This document shows positions 1 to 5,574 of a stretch of 11,528 nt of DNA, in pieces. How positions within the stretch are numbered: position 1 is the first letter of the stretch; each line of letters starts with the position of its first letter. The position numbers and the translations under genes are program-made. The notes under the pieces are model-generated. The model saw only the letters and a program-made list of their open reading frames with translations. It made no database searches and was not told where the DNA came from. The stretch comes from an uncultured Eubacteriales bacterium (GTDB lineage: Bacteria > Bacillota > Clostridia > Oscillospirales > Acutalibacteraceae). The DNA is taken from assembly GCA_900319255.1 (NCBI GenBank), contig ONNU01000228.1, positions 1 to 11,528 on the forward strand, given 5' to 3'.

Positions 1-9
1 AGTTCCAGA

Positions 10-1848
10 TTATTTTTCAGTATTCCCGAAATAAATGTTGTACCAGACGAGGAAAACGTAGATAGTCCAGACCTTGCGGCTGTTGTCGTCCTTGCCGGTG
101 AAATGCTCGTCAAGATAGGAAACGATGAGATCTGTATTGAAAAACTTCTTTGCTGTCTCGGAGGTGAACATTTCCTTGACTCTGTTGTAATATTTCTCGT
201 CCTTGAGCCATACTCTTGTGGGTACGGGGAAACCCAGCTTGGGCTTCTGGGCTGTAGCCTTGGGAAGATGACGCAGGGCTGCCTGACGAAGGGCATATTT
301 TGTTGTGCCGTGAGCGATGCGGTATTTTGTGGGAATAGTGCGGGCTACCTTCCATACCTCCCTGTCAAGGAAGGGTACTCTCAGCTCAAGAGAATTTGCC
401 ATACTCATTCTGTCAGCCTTGAGAAGGATATCCCCCACCATCCACAGGTTGATATCAAGATACTGCATCTTTGTTTCATCGTCATAGCCCTTGGCTCTTT
501 CATAGAACTTTTTGCAAAGCTCCTGAGGACGGGTAACGATAGAAGGATCCCTGAGTATCTGGCTTTTCTCCTCATCGTCATACATAAAGGCATTTCCGAT
601 GAATTTATCCTCTGTTTTTCTTGCGCCCCGGAGAATATAACCCCTGCCCTTGATATGCGGCCATTTTTTAGCCTTTCTTGCAAGAGCGTAACGCATTTTC
701 TGCGGGAAAAGCTTCTGATATGTCTTGAACACATGAGGCTCATTATAGATCGTATAGCCGCCGAAAAGCTCATCTGCGCCCTCGCCGGAAAGAACGACCT
801 TTACATATTCGCTTGCAAGCTTTGATACAAAATAAAGCGCAATGCATGAGGGGTCAGCAAGGGGCTGATCCATATGATACTGAACCTTCGGCACAGCCTC
901 CCAGAATTCCTCCGAGCCGATGAGATGGGTATGATGCTCAACACCGATCTCCTTTGAAAGACCCTCGGCCCAGCTTATTTCATTATATCTTTCGCCGAAA
1001 TCAAAGCCCACGGTAAAGGTTTTCTGATCTGCAAAATATGTGGAAACATAGCTTGAATCAACGCCGCTTGAAAGGAAACAGCCTACCTCAACATCACTGA
1101 TCTTATGTGCATTTACGGAATTTTCGAAGACAGCCTCGATCTTGTCCACAGCCTCTTTTTCTGTCAGGGTCATATCCGGCTCAAAGGAAGGCTCAAAATA
1201 TCTCGTGACCTTGACCTTGCCGTCACGGAACCACATATAATGACCCGGCAGCAGACAATATATGCCCTCAAAGAAGGTCTCAGGGGGAACTACATACTGG
1301 AATGACAGATAATTATCCAGAGCCTTGTAATTGAATTTCTTTACATAATCCGGATGCTCAAGTATACTCTTTATCTCCGAGCCATAGATAAGCTGGTCGT
1401 TTACAACAGCGTAATGCATAGGCTTGATGCCGAAGAAATCACGGGCGATAAAAACAGAACCGTCCTTGGTATTATAAACAGCAAAGCCGAACATACCCCT
1501 GAGCCTGTCAAGAAGCTTTTCGCCCCATTCTTCAAAGCCGTGAACAAGCACCTCAGAGTCAGCCTTTGTATAGAATTTATGACCGCACTGTTTAAGCTCC
1601 TCGCGCAGGTCATTATGGTTATAGATCTCACCGTTGAACATCAGCACAAGGCTTTTATCCTCATTATAGATAGGCTGATGACCGCCCTCCAGGTCGATGA
1701 TACTCAGACGGCGAAAGCCCATCGAGATCCTGTTATCCTTATAATAGCCCACACTGTCGGGGCCTCTGTGGGTGATAACGCTTGTCATTTTTTCGAGAAC
1801 CTCGTCCCGTGAAGCTACATGGCCTGTAAATCCGCATAATCCACACAT
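10..1848 (-). CDS. asnB: Asparagine synthetase B (glutamine-hydrolysing)
   Basis: The product converts aspartate, glutamine and ATP to asparagine in the cytoplasm. The 612-residue protein is normal length for the family. It starts Met-Cys-Gly, so Cys2 is the N-terminal nucleophile of the class II glutaminase domain (about residues 1-200). That domain also shows HRGPDS at 27-32, RRLSIID near 46-52 and NGEIYN at 72-77. The synthetase domain carries the ATP pyrophosphatase loop SSGVDS at 260-265 and, further on, SGEGADELFGGY. The start is supported by AGAGGAA five bases upstream of the ATG. It appears to be a single-gene unit with its own candidate promoter at 1948-1976. No truncation or missing catalytic residue is visible. 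Function is assigned from family motifs and is very likely correct. Confidence 0.97.
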   Translation of the reverse strand: MCGLCGFTGHVASRDEVLEKMTSVITHRGPDSVGYYKDNRISMGFRRLSIIDLEGGHQPIYNEDKSLVLMFNGEIYNHNDLREELKQCGHKFYTKADSEVLVHGFEEWGEKLLDRLRGMFGFAVYNTKDGSVFIARDFFGIKPMHYAVVNDQLIYGSEIKSILEHPDYVKKFNYKALDNYLSFQYVVPPETFFEGIYCLLPGHYMWFRDGKVKVTRYFEPSFEPDMTLTEKEAVDKIEAVFENSVNAHKISDVEVGCFLSSGVDSSYVSTYFADQKTFTVGFDFGERYNEISWAEGLSKEIGVEHHTHLIGSEEFWEAVPKVQYHMDQPLADPSCIALYFVSKLASEYVKVVLSGEGADELFGGYTIYNEPHVFKTYQKLFPQKMRYALARKAKKWPHIKGRGYILRGARKTEDKFIGNAFMYDDEEKSQILRDPSIVTRPQELCKKFYERAKGYDDETKMQYLDINLWMVGDILLKADRMSMANSLELRVPFLDREVWKVARTIPTKYRIAHGTTKYALRQAALRHLPKATAQKPKLGFPVPTRVWLKDEKYYNRVKEMFTSETAKKFFNTDLIVSYLDEHFTGKDDNSRKVWTIYVFLVWYNIYFGNTEK

Positions 1849-1947
1849 AAAAATTCCTCTTTTCCATAGAAAATGGCTTATTTGAAAGATAATACAACAA
1901 ATTTTGCAAGTTCAGCATTAAAAACTTTCAAAAATACTTACATAGAA

Positions 1948-1976
1948 ATTTTAACACATTACTTTAAAACTTGCAA
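1948..1976 (-). promoter_or_regulatory. Candidate asnB promoter
   Basis: Read on the minus strand, TTGCAA (1971-1976) is followed after 17 bases by TAAAAT (1948-1953). The expected transcript start near 1941 gives a leader of roughly 90 nt before the asnB ATG. That is too short for a T-box leader. The region is AT-rich, so a chance match is possible. Confidence 0.45.
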
Positions 1977-2042
1977 CTGCTCTGTGAAAAAAATATTTTT
2001 CTCTATACAGAATATTATGTGCAAATAGACTGAAAATGGTTT

Positions 2043-2137
2043 TTGGTTTATAGTTTATCGTTATTAGTGGTTAGTTTAAATTTGGAATTTGGAAAGTGAA
2101 AAGTGGAATTGTTTTGAATCAGGAATCAGGAGTGTGC
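2043..2137. repeat. AT-rich short-word repeat, copy P1
   Basis: This stretch is built from words such as TAGTTTATAGTT, TTAGTGGTTAG, GGAATTTGGAAAGTG and AATCAGGAATCAGGAGTG. The same words in nearly the same order occur at 8262-8436, and a shorter version occurs at 3949-4078. The 1849-2201 gap otherwise holds only the asnB leader and unassigned AT-rich sequence. I see no gene in it. Confidence 0.8.
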
Positions 2138-2201
2138 AAAAAGTCAGGGAATAATGAATAGTAAATAGTATGACCTTATAATTATAAAATTTATAAACTA
2201 A

Positions 2202-2240
2202 CCCCACGCCGCCCTCCCGTAAAGGGTGAGCGGCGTGGGG
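2202..2240 (-). terminator. Strong hairpin, probable terminator for the DUF378 gene
   Basis: A perfect 11-bp stem, CCCCACGCCGC (2202-2212) against GCGGCGTGGGG (2230-2240), encloses a small inner CCC/GGG stem. On the minus strand it is followed by TTAGTTTATAAATTTT, which is T-rich but not a clean U-run. It lies 42 bases past the stop codon of the minus-strand DUF378 gene and before asnB. The hairpin is certain; the terminator role is inferred. Confidence 0.65.
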
Positions 2241-2281
2241 TCGCCTAAATCTTTGGTATCAGTCTGAGGGTGTGGCTTTTT

Positions 2282-2506
2282 TTATTCGGAAAAAGCGGGG
2301 TGTTCGTCGTGTACGAGGGCGTTGTCCCGAAAGAGCAGAGATATACACCAGATCGCTGCAAGCGCAACAAGCGTATAAATGATCCTGCTGACGATACTTG
2401 TCTGACCGCCGCAAAGCCATGCGACTATGTCAAACTGAAAAATACCGACACTGCCCCAGTTGAGTCCTCCGATTATAAGAAGAATCAGCGAGATCTTATC
2501 AATCAT
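2282..2506 (-). CDS. DUF378 family small membrane protein (YuzA-like)
   Basis: The product is a 74-residue protein with two hydrophobic segments, about residues 5-28 (with the typical LLIIGGLNWGSVGIF) and about residues 38-59 (SRIIYTLVALAAIWCISLLF). LNWG in the first segment and SRIIY before the second are hallmarks of the DUF378 family, whose molecular role is not established. It is predicted to sit in the cytoplasmic membrane. The start is supported by ACGGAGG (CCTCC at 2515-2519 on the plus strand) eight bases upstream of the ATG. The short C-terminal tail (DNALVHDEHPAFSE) is polar. The gene stands alone, 192 bases downstream of the sigma-like gene, with a large hairpin in that gap and a likely terminator after it. 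Confidence 0.88.
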   Translation of the reverse strand: MIDKISLILLIIGGLNWGSVGIFQFDIVAWLCGGQTSIVSRIIYTLVALAAIWCISLLFRDNALVHDEHPAFSE

Positions 2507-2549
2507 TTTTATTACCTCCGTTGTAGTATTGCAGGTGTCTATCCTTTCC

Positions 2550-2604
2550 GGATATGCCTGCTGCGGACATACGGCTGCTTACTCTGTCCGGCAGCAGAAT
2601 ATCC
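2550..2604 (-). promoter_or_regulatory. Large imperfect hairpin upstream of the DUF378 gene
   Basis: The arms pair as GGATAT (2550-2555) with ATATCC (2599-2604), CTGCTGC (2558-2564) with GCAGCAG plus one bulged G (2590-2597), and GGACA (2565-2569) with TGTCC (2585-2589). This gives 18 base pairs around a 15-nt loop, with one bulge and one small internal loop. It sits about 30 bases upstream of the DUF378 ribosome binding site, so it would be part of the leader or of the preceding 3' end. No U-run follows it in either direction. I recognise no known riboswitch. Confidence 0.5.
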
Positions 2605-2631
2605 TGTTTCCGGTCAGCTCATGCCAGTTTT

Positions 2632-2643
2632 TGTCCATGGACA
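2632..2643. promoter_or_regulatory. Perfect 12-bp palindrome TGTCCATGGACA
   Basis: TGTCCATGGACA reads identically on both strands and lies in the gap between the sigma-like gene and the DUF378 gene. Its half-site TGTCC recurs in the arms of the adjacent hairpin. It could be a dimeric-protein binding site, but I know of no matching operator and see no convincing promoter beside it. Confidence 0.3.
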
Positions 2644-2698
2644 GCTTTCTGCCCTTGCTTTATTTTTTCCGGTATAGGAAGTTTTATACCATGACATA

Positions 2699-2995
2699 CT
2701 ATAAATAGTTCTCAAGACGCTTCAGTTTTTCAAGACCGACGCGTATATGCTTATGCACCGTCGCTCTTGACAGACCTAAGATCCCCGCGATATCCGTCGC
2801 TTTCATACCGTCTATGTATCTCATATTGATACATTCACGCTGTCTCTCCGTAAGCTCAAGGCTCAGTCCTTTTATTATGACTCTTCTGAGCCTTTCATGC
2901 TTAGTATCATCGGCATTGCTGCCTCCTGAAAAGAAAAAGCTCAGCGATGCCTGCTCTTCCTCCATTCTCATCAGAGAACGCTTTTTTCCTCTCAA
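2699..2995 (-). CDS. Sigma-70 region 4-like helix-turn-helix regulator
   Basis: The product is a 98-residue protein. Residues about 48-98 match sigma factor region 4: LTERQRECINMRYIDGMKATDIAGILGLSRATVHKHIRVGLEKLKRL in order, with the helix-turn-helix at about 66-90. Region 2 is absent, so it is probably a specialised transcription regulator rather than a full sigma factor. The N-terminus is basic and then acidic. The start is TTG at 2995-2993, three bases after the stop of the upstream gene, with GGGAG about 11 bases before it. An internal ATG eight codons in has no well-placed binding site. Two-gene units of this form are common in integrative elements of Clostridia. The target promoters cannot be seen here. 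Confidence 0.82.
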   Translation of the reverse strand: MRGKKRSLMRMEEEQASLSFFFSGGSNADDTKHERLRRVIIKGLSLELTERQRECINMRYIDGMKATDIAGILGLSRATVHKHIRVGLEKLKRLENYL

Positions 2996-2998
2996 TTA

Positions 2999-3202
2999 TC
3001 AGCACTCTCCCTTCCTCGATGCCAGCAGCCTCGCTGTTGTAAGACAATCCCAGCGCATCTCTCTGAGAATATTCAGCTTATGTCCCATATCCCTGAGCAT
3101 CTCTGCCGGCGCGGTTTTCATTTCCATTTTCAGCTTTTCGATCCTTTCCGTCATCGCTTCTGCGCTTTTATAGTATTCCTCTGACCATTCCTTATATGTC
3201 AT
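2999..3202 (-). CDS. Small helical protein paired with the sigma-like gene
   Basis: The product is a 67-residue, highly charged protein, predicted largely alpha-helical. Residues about 8-40 (EEYYKSAEAMTERIEKLKMEM and on) look amphipathic and possibly coiled-coil. The C-terminal part (MRWDCLTTARLLASRKGEC) resembles a motif I associate with small proteins encoded next to sigma-like regulators in mobile elements. I cannot name a family or function. The ATG is supported by GAAAGGAG at 3208-3215. The gene is first in a two-gene unit with the sigma-like gene, with three bases between stop and next start, so translational coupling is likely. It is transcribed divergently from the XRE gene, and its leader contains an operator-like repeat and a terminator-like hairpin. 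Confidence 0.75.
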   Translation of the reverse strand: MTYKEWSEEYYKSAEAMTERIEKLKMEMKTAPAEMLRDMGHKLNILREMRWDCLTTARLLASRKGEC

Positions 3203-3217
3203 GCTGTTCTCCTTTCA

Positions 3218-3230
3218 ACACGTTTCGTGT
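3218..3230. promoter_or_regulatory. Operator-like inverted repeat O1
   Basis: ACACG-TTT-CGTGT is a perfect 5-bp inverted repeat with a 3-bp centre. It lies just upstream of the ribosome binding site of the 67-residue protein gene. An almost identical copy sits inside the XRE promoter (3411-3423). Bound repressor here would act downstream of the minus-strand promoter, as a roadblock or near the binding site for ribosomes. Confidence 0.75.
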
Positions 3231-3241
3231 AGTTAACATCC

Positions 3242-3289
3242 AAAAAATAACGCAGCTCTCAGGGGATGTACCCGGGAAGTCCCCTGCTG
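3242..3289 (-). promoter_or_regulatory. Terminator-like leader hairpin (possible attenuator)
   Basis: On the minus strand a stem formed by CAGGGGA (plus-strand 3260-3266) and TCCCCTG (3280-3286), extended by CAG/CTG (3253-3255 with 3287-3289), is followed nine bases later by a T-run (TTATTTTTT, 3242-3250). It lies between the minus-strand promoter (3305-3332) and the first gene of the unit, so it would interrupt the leader. No second promoter is visible downstream of it. The structure is visible; premature termination is inferred. Confidence 0.5.
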
Positions 3290-3304
3290 TCTGCTTTTAC
3301 CCTT

Positions 3305-3332
3305 ATTATATTTATTTTTTTACGTTTGTCAA
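3305..3332 (-). promoter_or_regulatory. Consensus promoter for the small-protein/sigma-like unit
   Basis: Minus-strand TTGACA (3327-3332) and TATAAT (3305-3310) are separated by 16 bases. Both hexamers match the vegetative consensus exactly. The predicted transcript start near 3298 gives a leader of about 95 nt before the ATG at 3202, containing the hairpin and O1. Confidence 0.85.
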
Positions 3333-3403
3333 GAGAAAAATCAGCCCTTTCCCCCAGGCTGTGCAATAAAAGGTACAGGGGTAAGAAAAAATAAAAAAAG
3401 CAC

Positions 3404-3432
3404 TTGAAATACACGTTTCGTGGTGATATAAT
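3404..3432 (+). promoter_or_regulatory. Consensus promoter of the XRE gene
   Basis: TTGAAA (3404-3409) and TATAAT (3427-3432) are separated by exactly 17 bases. An A-rich tract (AAGAAAAAATAAAAAAAG) just upstream could act as an UP element. The operator-like repeat O2 fills the spacer, as expected of an autoregulated repressor promoter. Confidence 0.88.
3411..3423. promoter_or_regulatory. Operator-like inverted repeat O2
   Basis: ACACG-TTT-CGTGG lies between the -35 and -10 hexamers of the XRE promoter and differs from O1 by one base (12 of 13 identical). A bound dimer here would exclude RNA polymerase. The obvious candidate binder is the XRE protein encoded immediately downstream. Confidence 0.8.
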
Positions 3433-3450
3433 ATATAAAACAGTATAAAA

Positions 3451-3496
3451 CCGCCGCTGCCGAGGGGAAGGCTTTACGGCATAACGGGTGCGGCGG
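3451..3496 (+). promoter_or_regulatory. Leader hairpin upstream of the XRE gene
   Basis: CCGCCGC (3451-3457) pairs with GCGGCGG (3490-3496). Stacked on it, TGCCG (3458-3462) pairs with CGGCA (3477-3481), leaving an 8-base bulge on one side and a 14-base loop. That is 12 base pairs, 10 of them G-C. No T-run follows, so it is not a terminator. It ends just before the AGAGGAG that serves the leader ORF, so it may affect mRNA stability or ribosome access. Confidence 0.6.
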
Positions 3497-3513
3497 AGAG
3501 GAGATTATATATC

Positions 3514-3543
3514 ATGTCAGATCCGGGCGGAGGGATATTATGA
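3514..3543 (+). CDS. Nine-codon leader ORF overlapping the XRE start
   Basis: ATG at 3514 opens a nine-codon frame (MSDPGGGIL) ending in TGA at 3541-3543. The stop overlaps the XRE ATG as ATGA. AGAGGAG (3497-3503) lies ten bases upstream, and the XRE gene has its own GGAGGG inside this small frame. The arrangement is what translational coupling would look like. The peptide itself resembles nothing I know. It may only position ribosomes, or may be chance. Confidence 0.45.
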   Translation: MSDPGGGIL

Positions 3544-3941
3544 GGTCGCAGCTTGGGGAAAAGATACGGGAGCTACGGAAAAAATCAGGAATGACTCAGC
3601 ATCAGCTTGCACAAAGGCTTGGAATATCAAGCTCAGCGGTAGGAATGTATGAGCAGGGCAGGCGTGAGCCGGACAACAAGACATTGCTGGAGCTTTGTTC
3701 AATATTTGATATATCCAGTGATTATCTTCTGGGCAAGGATGAGCCGGCGGAAAGCGGTGTGCGGGAGGTATCGGATGTTTTCGACGAATTCACAAGGATA
3801 CTGTCATCCCAGCAATGCCTGATGTTTGACGGTGTGCCCCTTGACGACGAGGACAGGGGCAAGATCGTTGACGCAATAAAAGTAGTCGGAGCTGTCATTG
3901 CCCAGCAGCAGTCCTCCAAACGCCGCACCGAAGGAAGTTGA
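3540..3941 (+). CDS. XRE-family repressor (ImmR-like)
   Basis: The product is a 133-residue cytoplasmic DNA-binding protein. Residues 6-65 form a Cro/CI-type helix-turn-helix: KIRELRKKSGMTQHQLAQRLG, then SSAVGMYEQGRREPDNKTL, ending in the common ISSDYLLG. The C-terminal part (about 78-125, with LMFDGVPLDDEDRGKIVDAI) resembles the tail of ImmR-type repressors that are paired with an ImmA protease. The ATG is preceded by GGAGGG five bases upstream and overlaps the stop of a nine-codon leader ORF. Its promoter holds operator O2, and the divergent unit holds O1, so autorepression plus control of the sigma-like unit is likely. The presumed partner immA starts 640 bases downstream, past inserted repeats. 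The regulatory targets are inferred from position only. Confidence 0.9.
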   Translation: MRSQLGEKIRELRKKSGMTQHQLAQRLGISSSAVGMYEQGRREPDNKTLLELCSIFDISSDYLLGKDEPAESGVREVSDVFDEFTRILSSQQCLMFDGVPLDDEDRGKIVDAIKVVGAVIAQQQSSKRRTEGS

Positions 3942-3948
3942 GTATCAG

Positions 3949-4078
3949 ATTATAGATTATAGTAGAATTTGGAATTTGGAATTGAATTAGGAATTAGGAA
4001 TTTAGTTTATAGTTGTTCTCTCATTTGCTCCGTAAGCCGTGACGGAGGGGTTATACTATTCACTATTCGTTATTCTCT
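3949..4078. repeat. AT-rich short-word repeat, copy P2
   Basis: This copy contains ATTATAGATTATAG, AATTTGGAATTTGGAATTG, AATTAGGAATTAGGAATT, TTTAGTTTATAGTTG and, after a short GC-richer interruption, TATTCACTATTCGTTATTC. The same words make up the copies near 2043 and 8262. It begins eight bases after the XRE stop codon. Confidence 0.75.
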
Positions 4079-4289
4079 GAGCCGGCAACGCCGGCGTTCC
4101 TGTGCCGAGGAAATGAAAAATCATCGTCACACCTCGTATACCTTCGTCAACTTTTCCCGGAGCTTTTATTCTGGTAACAATATATTTAGTTACTGTATTT
4201 ATGCGTATTTTTAACATTATTCAGAATTATCAAATTCACCAAAATGGCGCATTTTCAGATGAGCTTTATACACCCTCAGATAAATAAAT
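4079..4289. other. Unassigned stretch between the two repeats of the xre-immA gap
   Basis: No gene is supported here. It starts with a small hairpin, GCCGGC (4081-4086) and GCCGGC (4090-4095), then CGTTCCTG, a word also found after copy P3 at about 8447. The rest is AT-rich and has only short frames with no binding site. Nothing else is recognisable. Confidence 0.5.
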
Positions 4290-4508
4290 ACAAACTCTTA
4301 GCCGATGGAACCTGGCTTTCTCAGGGAATAAGGAAAGGGGATTGCAAAAAGGGGGAAAACTCAAGGGGAACCCCTTGTGGTTTCCACCTTTTGACCCACC
4401 AAAGCAGAAATACTGAAAAAAGTATGACTTAGTGCATGAAAGTTGAACAACCGAATCCCTTTTCCACCCACAACTGAGATGTCAGTTTCACGGATTCAGA
4501 TATTATTA
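4290..4508 (+). repeat. Composite repeat, copy R1 (module C plus tail)
   Basis: This copy shares ordered blocks with the copies near 8900-9095 and 11300-11440: AACTCTTAG, AAGGAAAGGGGATTGCAAAA, TTTCCACCTTTTG, CCACCAAAG-AGAAA-ACT, GTATG-CT-AG and a closing GATTCAG-TATTA. It contains a nested hairpin: AAAAGGGGGAAA (4347-4358) against TTTCCACCTTTT (4381-4392) with one mismatch, and an inner CAAGGGG/CCCCTTG (4362-4368 with 4371-4377). It ends about 70 bases before immA. No transposase or terminal inverted repeats are visible. Confidence 0.75.
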
Positions 4509-4581
4509 CTATCCGAAAAATATAAATTACGATCGTTTTCTTCTGCTCAGGGCGGAAAGGAAACGGACATGGAGAGAAATG

Positions 4582-5019
4582 ATGAAAAACATCGAAAACA
4601 AGGTCAGAGAACTGACAGCCCGATATGAAACTGCGGATCCGGTGGAGCTTTGCGAAAGGCTGGGGATCGTAGTGCATTATCACGAGCTGACGGACAAGAT
4701 AAACGGCTTTGCTTCTTCAATTGACGGCGTGCCTTTTATCGTTATAAACAGTCAGCTGGGCTATTATGAAAAGAAGATCACCATAGCTCACGAGCTTGGA
4801 CATTTAGTGCTGCACGGCGGGACAAATTCATTGAGTCTTAGCATGAACACCAGCTTCTGCGTTACGAAATATGAACGGGAGGCGGACTGCTTTGCGGCAC
4901 ATCTGCTGATGGAAAACGGCAGAGAGGAATTTGAAGCCATGGATTCAGTGACCGCAGAGGATGTTTCCATGATAACCAGGATGCCGGCGGATATGATTGA
5001 GAATGCCTTTTTCATTTGA
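4582..5019 (+). CDS. ImmA/IrrE-family metallopeptidase
   Basis: The product is a roughly 145-residue protein with the zinc-protease signature ITIAHELGHLVLH. HELGH falls at residues 70-74 from this start, and the likely third metal ligand is the glutamate of EREADCFAAHLL near residue 100. In the known ImmR/ImmA pair, ImmA cleaves the XRE repressor to induce the element's genes. The same role here is inferred from the XRE gene upstream. The ATG at 4582 has GGAGAG (4571-4576) five bases before it. The ATG at 4579 is only two bases from that site and is less likely. The protein is short for the family but the catalytic core is intact. It leads a plus-strand operon. The xre-immA gap (about 640 bases) is unusually long and full of repeats. 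Confidence 0.9.
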   Translation: MKNIENKVRELTARYETADPVELCERLGIVVHYHELTDKINGFASSIDGVPFIVINSQLGYYEKKITIAHELGHLVLHGGTNSLSLSMNTSFCVTKYEREADCFAAHLLMENGREEFEAMDSVTAEDVSMITRMPADMIENAFFI

Positions 5020-5065
5020 TACGTCCGTTGCAGGCTGACAAATAAATCCGAAAGGAGGATCAGAA

Positions 5066-5551
5066 ATGAAGCTTTACATGAAAAGAAACAACGTTGAATC
5101 AGGTATCAATTTTACTATCTATAACGAAGATGAAAAGATTATGTTCAATATCAAAGGCTCAGCTGATCCGTCTGTAAAAATGAAGATAGAAGGAAGATCC
5201 GGGGAGCCTTTCTCCACCATCAAGCTGAATACCTTCCTTTTCACATATTTCACCGTGACCTGTGCAAGACGTATGTATATTCTTGTGCCCTGCGTCAGGG
5301 AGCGCTTTGCATTTGCCATTTACGGCAGCACCTACCGTTTTTCCGGCAGCCTTGCATCAGGTGAATTTACCATGATAAATGCGGATGACGAAGTGATAAT
5401 GACCGTCAAAAAGACAATGACAAAGATCGGCGAGGCTTTTGAGCTTGATGTTATCGGAAAGGAAAACCGCTCGTTTATGATATCAGCCGCTGTCTGCGCA
5501 GCCTCCTTCCAGACCTTTGCCGAGCCTGAAACACCCCAGGTCTGCTGCTGA
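5066..5551 (+). CDS. LURP-one-related (YxjI-like) protein
   Basis: The product is a 161-residue protein with the beta-rich pattern of the LURP-one/YxjI family. It opens with a short basic strand (MKLYMKRN), then NFTIYNEDEKIMFNIKG, a run of hydrophobic strands, a central TYRFSGSL, VIMTVKKTMTKIGEAFELDVI, and a terminal hydrophobic helix (MISAAVCAASF). In related proteins the last helix is buried in a beta-barrel, so this is probably a soluble protein rather than a membrane one. The biochemical role of the bacterial family is not settled. AAAGGAGG (5051-5058) lies seven bases before the ATG. It is 46 bases after immA and 23 bases before the next gene, consistent with one operon. Family assignment is from the overall pattern, so it is moderately sure. 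Confidence 0.72.
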   Translation: MKLYMKRNNVESGINFTIYNEDEKIMFNIKGSADPSVKMKIEGRSGEPFSTIKLNTFLFTYFTVTCARRMYILVPCVRERFAFAIYGSTYRFSGSLASGEFTMINADDEVIMTVKKTMTKIGEAFELDVIGKENRSFMISAAVCAASFQTFAEPETPQVCC

Positions 5552-5574
5552 ACCGCAGGAATACGGAGGGAAAT

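Noticed and set aside
103..825. A 240-codon open frame on the plus strand opposite asnB
   Set aside because: It is fully antisense to a gene with all its catalytic motifs, has no convincing ribosome binding site and resembles no protein family.
1849..1941. A T-box or other amino-acid riboswitch in the asnB leader
   Set aside because: The leader from the likely promoter is only about 90 nt and AT-rich, with no stem I or T-box-like core.
2043..2137. A CRISPR array in the short-word repeats
   Set aside because: The words are short, irregular and directly abutted. There are no unique spacers of constant length and no cas genes.
4244..4432. A 62-codon frame in the composite repeat upstream of immA
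   Set aside because: It lies over the repeat hairpin, lacks a ribosome binding site, and is not kept open in the other copies.
4969..5040. An intrinsic terminator after immA
   Set aside because: No stem with a following T-run is visible in the 46-base gap, so read-through into the LURP-one gene is more likely.
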